This document shows, piece after piece, positions 56,901-64,000 of a DNA stretch of 64,000 nt (position 1 is its first letter; each line of letters starts with the position of its first letter). The notes under the pieces are model-generated. The model did no database searches. It was not told the origin of the DNA and saw only the letters and a list, made by a program, of their open reading frames with translations. The translations under genes and the position numbers were made by a program. The DNA is from Onchidella celtica (lineage: Eukaryota; Mollusca; Gastropoda; Systellommatophora; Onchidiidae): assembly GCA_963931925.1 (NCBI GenBank), contig OZ007570.1:1120001-1184000 (forward strand), read 5' to 3'.

Positions 56901-57734
56901 GGGGGGGGGCGACCATTTGCAACACAGGATAACTTAATGAATATCACCTACGTAAAATTCACACCCAGGTGCAGTTTTTTTTTTTTTAATGTAAATGGAA
57001 TGTAAGATGATATTCTAGACCTACGCCACTTTATGCACTGTGCACTGCAAATTAAAATAATAACAAGAATGAGATATAGTAATAAATGATTTAAATGTGC
57101 GTCTGGGCTAAATTGCACACATAATCAGTTTGCTGGGGATTTGAAATCACAATTAAAAAAAAAAAGTGCTTTGCAACTCACGATAGACCCAACTATTTTT
57201 AAGATTATGCCTTAACGACCATACCCGTAGATCTACAGTATGAAGGGTTATTGCTTGGTAGTTTTAATGTCAAAGAAACGAATTAATATGCAAGTGCAAT
57301 TGAGGCGTTTTGTTGTCGTATAGTACTGGCATGCGTGAGAAAGACCGAGAACGTACGCCCACTTAAGGTCCATTTTACCGTCTGTCAATCATACAGTGGC
57401 ATAGGTAAACCAATAGGCAATGAGCTGTGGCGTAGCATCGCTGACCGAGTCTCCATGAACGACGTAAGTGTGTTCATCAATGTTCATGGGCGTGGCCAAA
57501 ATGCCGCCAACGACATCAAACGACGTAATCGCCCCCACCGCGCATGGTCTGTTCGGACACGGACGAGGGTGAGATACCCCTGTCCATCTAATTTATACAA
57601 CTAAGAGATCGGCCCGACGATGAAGGCAGGTGGCAATCAAAGCTTCAGTATCACTGGGAGGAAAGTCTGGGGCAGGGGAGGGGGTTGTAACAGAAATTAC
57701 CGATTTACCTTTTATTACTCTGTGTTCCTTTTGT

Positions 57735-58170
57735 GTCGTGTACAATGAAAATGAATATTTCCACACACCCGACGTTCATTTCATAATTACCGTTTGTAAA
57801 GGGGAACATTATTTCAAAATAAACATCGGCTATCGCAATTTACATGGATGGTAAACACCAATGACCATGAAAAAGTGCGAAATCATTTATGAACATTGAA
57901 TATCTCAAAATGCATGATCTTCGTACGGCGATCGTCGTCAGTAACATGGGAAATCTTTCAACTGAATGGACGTCAAACATCTCGGTATACACGGAATTCA
58001 CACTACCGTCACCGTGAAGACTGGGGAAATAACTTCAAATGAACGCCGGACATCTAGACTTACCCGACGTTCACACGACAGGGGTACTGCGAATAGGGGA
58101 AATAATTTCAAATGAAGATCGTGTATCTGATACATACCATTTTCGTTTACGTTTTTCTCAATAACTAAAA
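57735..58170 (+). repeat. Degenerate tandem repeat, about 85-bp period
   Basis: Units share GGGGAAATAATTTCAAATGAA, a following GGACATCT-type word and ACCCGACGTTCA. Four to five diverged copies. Confidence 0.7.
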
Positions 58171-58439
58171 CAGAGAGATCCACGAAAAACATAGATCAGT
58201 TGTAGAAATGGACGGCGCTTCCTTTGATGTATCACTGAGCCCGTTATGTAAATCGGCGGCCAGAGCTATGTGCTTTCAAAACCTTTAAACGGCCATATCT
58301 CGAAACCGCCATTATCCGAGATATTCGTTGTTCATTTTATGCATGCGATTTCATGTTTATCAGAATTTAGTACATTCATCTTTCGATAATTAATTTCGTT
58401 ATTAAATAAACAGTTTTTGTTATCTTCAAAAGTAACATC

Positions 58440-60168
58440 TTTATTAATTGTCTTTTTGAAATACCTTTTAATTTTTTACATGCTTTTTCTTCGACAACTT
58501 TATATATGTATATGCCTTACTTCTAAGAAAAACTATTTCACTCATGATTTTACCATTTAGTTCATCTTTGAATTTATTAATAACTTTTTTGTTCTTTGGA
58601 GAATAAAGAAAATGATCTTTTGGATAATCACTTGTGTCTAAATCATCTATTATTTTATTCATATCTTCATAAACATCTTCAGTTCTAATATTTAGAAAGT
58701 ATGAATCGGTATCAAATCCGACAATTTCATTAGATTTCCATAGTTTATTAACCACATTGTAATAAAACTGATACATAACTAGCTTAGAGTAATCAAGAAC
58801 ACACATTCCGAGATAAATCGGTTTATTAAATTTTATTGATGTTATATTATTAGCAATACCAATTAGTTTTCATTAAAAATAATTGATTCCTTAAATTAGG
58901 TTTACTTATTAATTTTGTTACTTGTTCTTTATCTGATAATAATTTTAACCCAATTCGATCTCTTATGTATTCAAGAGTTTTTCCATAAAATACATTATTC
59001 ATTAATTTCCAAAGATTCTTTTCAAAGTCTGATTTTGACTTAGTTCTTTGATTGGTATTAAAATCGATGTATTCTTTTAACCAAGGTTTTTCTTTAAAAG
59101 AAATTATTCTATGAACTTTAGAAATTTCTATGGATTTAAAACATTCTAATAATTTGTAATGTATAATATAATTCTTTTTATTTTTTTAATTTAGTATTAA
59201 TTTTTCTGCATTTCCTACTTTTTTGTTTTCTAATTGTAAATAGTATTTTTGCTAATCGCTTAAATCGTCTTCATTTATTTTTAGTTTCTCTGGAGCTAAA
59301 GGAAATCTTTTGGTGTTTACTTTTACTTTAACTGTGTATTCAAGATCACATTCTATAATATATCCTCTTCCTTCAGGAACGTTTTTCAAGAATGATTGAT
59401 CCTCCCATTTAAAATCTCCAACCGGTAAAGATTCTGACATTCCTCCTCCATATAAATTATTTGCATCGAGATACAACAAGTAATTTGATCTCTTTTTAGG
59501 ATCATAATCTGGTAAATATTTATTGTTAGCTTTTACATATCGAGGTCCTAAAACTCCTGAATAACCACTTCTTATTCCTTTCTCAAACATTAGTAGCATA
59601 TCTAAATCTGTTAATAATTCTAGTTTAATTCCTGTATATTTTAAACCACATTGCCAAGTTAAGCCAGGAGCTGAGAAACAATAACACGGATCAATTTCAT
59701 GATTGGTTAGGAAAAATTCTCTAAACTTTTCAAATACATTGGCTAAAAGCAAAACATCTGTTTTTAGATACAAATCATGATAATCTTGTAAAGTTTTACA
59801 TTTAAAAGTATTCCGAACATTTACAGCATGTTGGTATTCGTCTTCTGTAATTCCTTCTTTTCTTAAAGTTGAGAAGAAATTTTCTATTGATGGTAATTGT
59901 TTTTCTTTTAATCGATCAATTGAATCAACATATTCATAAGGATAAATTCCTTTTCTTTTAAGTAAATCGGAATTTTCCGGGAAATGTTCTTTCAAGATTT
60001 TAAAATCATCAATAGATTTTACGATACCATCCAAAGAGTTTGATAAAAACCTATAACTATCCAAGAATCTTAATTTTCTGTAATAATTTCCGTATTCAAA
60101 TGAAATATATTCTTCAGATGTTTTAGAAAGCAATGACAGTTTATTGTATTGATCTTCATATTTAAGTA
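58440..60168 (-). pseudogene. Protein-primed DNA polymerase B, C-terminal part
   Basis: Minus strand. From 60168 to about 59252 the frame is open and shows the Exo III region (YLKTDVLLLANVFEKFREFF) and polymerase motif A (YLDANNLYGGGMSESL). Then come a stop and breaks through 58860-59250, where motif B-like NVFYGKTLEYIRDRI is still readable (about 58975). A last open piece (58468-58806) has the catalytic DTDS of motif C. At least two lesions plus the LINE insertion at 60169 inactivate it. Intact, the enzyme would copy the element using a terminal protein as primer. Confidence 0.85.
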
Positions 60169-61369
60169 CCACAGTACTGAAACTGCACTATTAAGAATCA
60201 TGAATGACATATTAGTAAAGGCAGATTCTGGAAATATTACTCTGCTAAATTTGTTGGATCTATCAGCAGCGTTCGACACCATCGACCACGAAATCCTGCT
60301 CAGAAGGCTAGAAACATCGTTTGGAATCAGAGGGGTCGCCCTTAAATGGGTCGAATCTTATCTGTCAAATCGCCACCAATTTGTTGTAACCAACAAAATA
60401 AGATCTTTTTCCTATGCGTTTCAGTATGGCGTACCACAAGGCTCAGTGCTTGGTCCTATTTTGTTTACTATCTATACTATTCCACTTGTACATGAAATAA
60501 AGAAATTTAATTTACAATATCATTTCTATGCTGATGATACCCAGCTCTACAGTTCTGCCTTGCCATGCGATGTTGACAGCCTTCTGCAGCAGGCTGGAAA
60601 CTGTATAACAGAAATTAAAAGCTGGATGAACCAAAACAAACTGGCTCTAAATGAGGATAAAACTGAGGTTATTTTATTAGGCCGTGAGCGGGTTCTGCAA
60701 GAAGTGGACAGAACTGAGATGATAATTGGCACTAATTCAATAGAAATTTCAAAAAAAGTAAAAAACCTAGGGGTTTACATTGATTCGAATCTTTCTATGT
60801 CATCTCAGGTTAGTCACCTCATTCGCATTCTATACATGGAAATCTGGAAAATCGGTAAAATCAGACATCTTATTTCAACTGAAACTGCGGCTGTTTTAGT
60901 AAATTCTTTTGTACTTTCAAAGCTTGACTATTGCAACTCCCTTTTGGCTGGAATTTCACAAAAAAATATTAGAAAACTCCAAATTGCTCAAAACAATGCA
61001 GCGAGACTTGTTTTGAAGAAAAAGAAAAGATATTCAGCACTGCCACTTCTGCAGAGTTTGCACTGGCTGCCAGTTGAGAAAAGAATAATATACAAATTGT
61101 CATCCATTTGTCACAAATGTGTCAATAATACTGCTCCATCGTACCTAGTTGATTTAACTGATTACTATGTTCCATCTCGTCAACTAAGATCATCATCTGA
61201 CACTACAAAATTGAAAGTACCTAAAATGAATCTGTCCACTGTAGGAGAAAAGTCCTTTTCATTTCTTGGCCCTACCATCTGGAACACTCTTCCAAAGACA
61301 ACCAGGGAAATTAATGACATTGGTTCTTTCAAATGCCATCTGAAGACCCATTTCTTTCAGACAAACTAG
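60169..61369 (+). pseudogene. LINE reverse transcriptase fragment (CR1/L2-type)
   Basis: About 400 open codons from the truncation point (the ORF begins a few codons earlier in polymerase-derived sequence) to TAG at 61369. Motifs: HSTETALLRIMNDIL, LDLSAAFDTIDHEILL, GVPQGSVLGPILF, catalytic FYADDTQLY, NLGVYIDSNLSM, LDYCNSLLAGIS, and the C-terminal LHWLPVEKRIIYK and FSFLGPTIWNTLP blocks common to CR1/L2-type LINEs. The frame has no internal stop. The endonuclease and the start of RT are missing, so it cannot move by itself. Confidence 0.88.
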
Positions 61370-61532
61370 GCTGGGTGTTTTTCGGCAGCAACAATAGTAA
61401 ATATTTTTGAATTTCTTTTGTGTATGCGTGTGTGTGTGTGTGTGTAAGAGTTTGTTAAAGCGCCCAGAGCTTGTCATCGACGGGGTTGGGCGCTATATAA
61501 ATGCAATATATTATTATTATTATTATTATTAT
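60169..61532 (+). mobile_element. CR1/L2-type LINE, 5'-truncated, inside the polymerase gene
   Basis: The insertion splits the polymerase B gene in opposite orientation. The 5' end is truncated within RT; the 3' end is a stem-loop (GCGCCC ... GGGCGC, about 61459-61491), then TATATAAATGCAATAT and an (ATT)n tail ending at about 61532. This is the usual CR1/L2 terminus. A (TG)n run lies at 61424-61444. No obvious target duplication. Confidence 0.88.
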
Positions 61533-62987
61533 TTCGTCTATTATGAAATGAAAGTCATAACCACTGCCATTGTGAAAAAATACTGGAATTACTTTAGATT
61601 GTTTTCCTTCTTTGGTATTACAAGATTGACAAGCAGCTCCTCGATACTTACCATCGTAATGATTGTGCTCTCTTACTTTTCCAACTTCGTCAGAAAATTC
61701 AACATTACAAATGTAACAGTTTGTTGCTTTATTAAATTCTTTTTCTTGTTTGTATGTTAGTTTACTTTTAGCTTTCTTATAGTAATTTAACTTTTTACAG
61801 ATTTCCTTATAGTACATCATAATTGTTTCTACAAACTTTTCTTTAGCATCTTCTCCGGTATAAGTGTGATAAACGGAAGGACATAACTTTTCATAATCGG
61901 ATTTTATATACATTCCAAAACTAATAGCTTCTTGTTTAAAAATTTTATTTTCATAAGGTTCATCTGGATTTGGTTGTGATGTAAATATTTTTTTATTACA
62001 TGATTCAAAATCGCAGTAGAAAACTATCGGTAATCTAGATTTGAAATGATGATTTGTAAATTGTAAAATATTATTATCTTCTTTTGGAAGGATTGTCTTA
62101 CACATTTTGTGATTTAAGCATTTCTCTTTATGATTATCTAAAGAATTAGAAGTTGTAAATACATTCATACAATTCCTGCAGATAAAAGATTTGTTACGAG
62201 ATTTATCTGTTAATAAACTTTCCAAATCTTTTATAAGACAATAATGAGTATTTCCATCATCTTCTAAATATAGTAAATCGACGGAGTCGAAGCTCTGCTT
62301 ATCAACAGAGTTGCAGCTAGTGTAAATTGGATATAGAGAATATTTATCTTCTGGTTTTTCTAAAGCAAAAACGTTTATCGAAATATTATTTTGGTTTTCA
62401 AATTTAGGAATATCTTTTATTTTAACTGGATATTTAATTCCAACCATGTTCAAAGTATTTTCATAAGGCGAATAATTTGAGAGTCTGTGAACATGATCAT
62501 CAGCAGGATACAATTTAGCTAATACCGACCAAAGGAAACATTTAGTATCTTTTTTATTTTGAAGATTGATAATATTTTTACTTTTAAACGGAGTAGGAAT
62601 ATAAGAAGCTCTTAAAGTCTTAATTTTATAAAGTTGTACTTTTGTTTTAATAATTTGATTAAATACATATCCAGATCCTCTAGCCTGAAATCTATCAACC
62701 CAAGCGTCAAAATTTTCATCAATCGAATTATAAAATGTGTTGAAATTCATGGAATTTATAATACCAAAATCTGATTGATAATGTGCTTCAATAATATCAA
62801 AAGCTAAAGGAGTATTAAATTCAGAAGTTATTATTAACTTAACTTTTTCCGTTTTATTGCTTTTAAAATCTTCAATAAGTTTTCTCACTCTTTCCTTAAT
62901 TAATTTGAAATATTCAGAAGCATTATTTTCTTTTACATCATTGATAATAATTTCTTTGCTAATATCTTTGAATTTTTTTTCGACCAT
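61533..62987 (-). pseudogene. Protein-primed DNA polymerase B, N-terminal part
   Basis: Open from ATG (62985-62987) for about 485 codons until the LINE tail. A central C2H2-like finger (CRNCMNVFTTSNSLDNHKEKC, written here in two parts: CRNCMNVF and LDNHKEKC) lies near residue 275. Exo I (VFYCDFES) is near residue 325, a CYICN ... REHNHYDGKYRG ... CQSCN cluster near 430-465, and Exo II (HNGSGYDFHF) near 478. The first 250 residues would contain the terminal-protein region. This half has no lesion of its own. The gene resumes at 60168. Confidence 0.85.
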
Positions 62988-63231
62988 TTTTTAACGAATT
63001 ATTTTTAGTAGACTTTTGATACTTCTCATGCCGCATGCGATAATCTGGATTTCTGTTCATAAATTTTCGATATGCTTGTTTGTATTTTTCCTTATTTTTT
63101 ACATAATGCAAATGTTTTTGAAGTTTCATACATTCTTTACATTTTGCTTTATGACCATCTGAACTTTTTCTTTCTTTGTAAACTAAATCAAGAGGTTTTC
63201 GAATAAAACAAGTATTGCAAATTTTTTCCAT
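62959..63231 (-). CDS. Small zinc-finger ORF upstream of polymerase B
   Basis: 90 codons, minus strand, overlapping the polymerase start by 29 bp in another frame, as in a compact viral-type gene pair. Two CxxC pairs (CNTC near the start and CKEC near residue 33) indicate a zinc-binding fold, followed by a Lys/Arg/Tyr-rich tail. It is not recognised beyond that. It could be a separate nucleic-acid-binding protein or the original N-terminal extension of the polymerase. Confidence 0.6.
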   Translation of the reverse strand: MEKICNTCFIRKPLDLVYKERKSSDGHKAKCKECMKLQKHLHYVKNKEKYKQAYRKFMNRNPDYRMRHEKYQKSTKNNSLKNGRKKIQRY

Positions 63232-63260
63232 TTTTTATTCTTTAATTTTATTTATTAAAA

Positions 63261-63835
63261 ATGTCTGAAGGTAGAACTCCGTTCGTGTCTGAAGATAGAA
63301 CTCCGTTGATGTTTTGTGTAAGTGTAAAAAGCAAACCGATACTATAAATACTATTAAAAACCCTATTGAACAAGTTAAAACAAAGAATAATAGAAATATG
63401 TTAAAAGGCAAATGTGTAATTTGTGGAAGTACTAAAACTAAATTTGTAGGAGCTGGAATAACCAATAACCAAGAGCATGGCATAGCCAATAAAATCATCA
63501 ACAAATTTCCTTTTGAAATGCATTTGCCAGGTCATAATTTTACAGGACCGGGAACCAATTTGAAAAAACGGTTCAATTCCGATCTCACACCAAAATCTTG
63601 GAGTAAACCAATTAATAGAGTTGATGGAGCCGCAATGCATCACGATATTTGTTATTTACAAAATCAAGATACTAAAACCAGAAATCAAGTATGTGATAAA
63701 AAGATGATAGAATCTTTAGATTCCATTTTAAAACCAACTTTAAGAGAAAGAATGGATAGAAATATTGTTGAACCTATTATTAAACTAAAGAAAACTTTTG
63801 GAATGGGTGAAAAAAAAATAGCTGCGACTTCGTGA
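63261..63835 (+). CDS. Zinc-ribbon/phospholipase A2-like protein (start region damaged)
   Basis: The main open frame runs 63314-63835. A likely original ATG at 63261 lies in another frame, with a 20-bp direct repeat (TCTGAAG.TAGAACTCCGTT twice, 63264-63306), so a frameshift near 63312 is probable. An N-terminal CKCKKQTDT ... CVICGSTKTKFVG zinc ribbon of the DUF5679 kind precedes a parvovirus-type PLA2 domain: LPGHNFTGPGTNLKKR (calcium loop) and AAMHHDICY (catalytic His-Asp). In viruses such domains help particles leave endosomes. Related genes are known in Polintons and adintoviruses. It is divergent from the polymerase on the other strand. Confidence 0.75.
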
Positions 63836-64000
63836 TAAACAAAGCTTTACGAGTGATTTAGCAGAAGAACTTCATAAACTGGTTATTAAAAAATTTTTAA
63901 AAAGAAGAGTGATAGTTAATGGAATTGATAAAATATGGGCTGCCGATTTAGTTGACATGTCTGCTTATTCTAAGCAAAACAAAGGATTTAAATATATTCT
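63822..64000 (+). CDS. Polinton integrase (retroviral type), 5' part, cut by window edge
   Basis: Open in the third frame from just after a TAG at 63819-63821 to the end of the window (about 59 codons). It contains DLAEELHKLVIKKFLKRRVI and IWAADLVDMSAYSKQNKGFK, the usual start of Polinton integrases leading into the first catalytic Asp (ADLVDM). No ATG opens the frame, so the true start is lost or lies upstream through a frameshift. The rest of the catalytic core lies outside the window. It would insert the element into the genome. Confidence 0.8.
   Translation, partial: MRLRDKQSFTSDLAEELHKLVIKKFLKRRVIVNGIDKIWAADLVDMSAYSKQNKGFKYI

Larger units (their letters stand above)
55242..58439. other. 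Gene-free stretch with degenerate tandem repeats
   Basis: 3.2 kb between the capsid and polymerase genes without a supportable gene. It contains two arrays listed separately, a (TA)n run at 56870-56884 followed by GA and a G-run (to about 56910), a T-run at about 56975, an inverted repeat (about 56391-56406 against 56510-56526, ATCTTTGTCTC and its complement), and GC-richer sequence at about 56120-56300 unlike the Polinton. It may be later inserted sequence. Confidence 0.5.
50893..64000. mobile_element. Maverick/Polinton (adintovirus-like) element, decayed, partial
   Basis: AT-rich region with the hallmark gene set: packaging ATPase, penton/minor capsid, adenovirus-type protease, major capsid, protein-primed DNA polymerase B and retroviral-type integrase, plus a phospholipase A2-like gene. 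Left genes are on the plus strand; polymerase and a zinc-finger ORF are on the minus strand; PLA2-like and integrase are on the plus strand. The left end is truncated inside the ATPase and the right end runs out of the window. No terminal inverted repeats are visible. Most genes carry frameshifts or stops, and a LINE interrupts the polymerase. These elements move as double-stranded DNA copied by their own polymerase, and some lineages are thought to form virus particles. Whether both halves belong to one insertion is inferred from composition and gene set. Confidence 0.85.

Overview
This is animal nuclear DNA, most likely from a marine invertebrate. A lophotrochozoan such as a mollusc would fit, but the species cannot be fixed from the window. 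Coding exons are sparse and flanked by GT/AG splice sites, and the rest is microsatellites, minisatellites and many classes of transposable element. I recognise only one host gene with confidence: a barrier-to-autointegration factor (BAF/BANF1-like) gene on the minus strand, with coding exons at 37120-37257 and 28355-28501 and an intron of about 8.6 kb. A cysteine-rich antistasin-like exon lies at 1080-1573, and a short unidentified candidate exon at 17850-17924 (minus).

Layout. 1-2.7 kb: antistasin-like exon and a long hairpin. 2.74-6.40 kb: internally deleted Gmr1-like Ty3 retrotransposon (minus) with a 5-bp target duplication. 7.47-11.03 kb: an RTE-type LINE (minus) with an uninterrupted 1005-codon ORF inside a 160-bp target duplication, followed by a 1.07-kb satellite of 26-bp units. 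12-23 kb: mostly non-coding, with small repeats. 23.29-24.39 kb: solo LTR of the same Gmr1-like family. 24.8-26.6 kb: a run of minisatellites. 28.36-37.26 kb: the BAF-like gene, whose intron holds a nearly complete Gmr1-like element (28.78-35.40 kb). 37.4-46.3 kb: an RNase H-bearing LINE (minus) split by a third, internally deleted Gmr1-like element (38.12-44.83 kb). 46.5-48.2 kb: SINE-like sequence, a GATA microsatellite and a GATCA/GAATA satellite. 48.4-49.4 kb: Merlin/ISXO2-type transposase. 50.9-64 kb: a decayed Maverick/Polinton (adintovirus-like) element, running off the right edge.

The three Gmr1-like elements encode integrase upstream of reverse transcriptase/RNase H. This is the Ty1/copia domain order inside a Ty3-type polyprotein, the hallmark of the Gmr1 lineage. 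They prime from a tRNA-Pro-type primer-binding site where one can be seen. Two copies keep 5-bp target duplications and the solo LTR has one too.

The Polinton part carries, on the plus strand, the 3' end of a packaging ATPase, a penton/minor capsid gene, an adenovirus-type protease, two tandem related genes of unknown function and a major capsid gene. After a gene-free satellite stretch come protein-primed DNA polymerase B and a zinc-finger ORF (minus), then a zinc-ribbon/phospholipase A2-like gene and the start of a retroviral-type integrase (plus). Most of these are broken by frameshifts and stops, and a CR1/L2-type LINE sits inside the polymerase gene. The element is therefore a fossil, although the protease, the zinc-finger ORF and the PLA2-like domain remain open.
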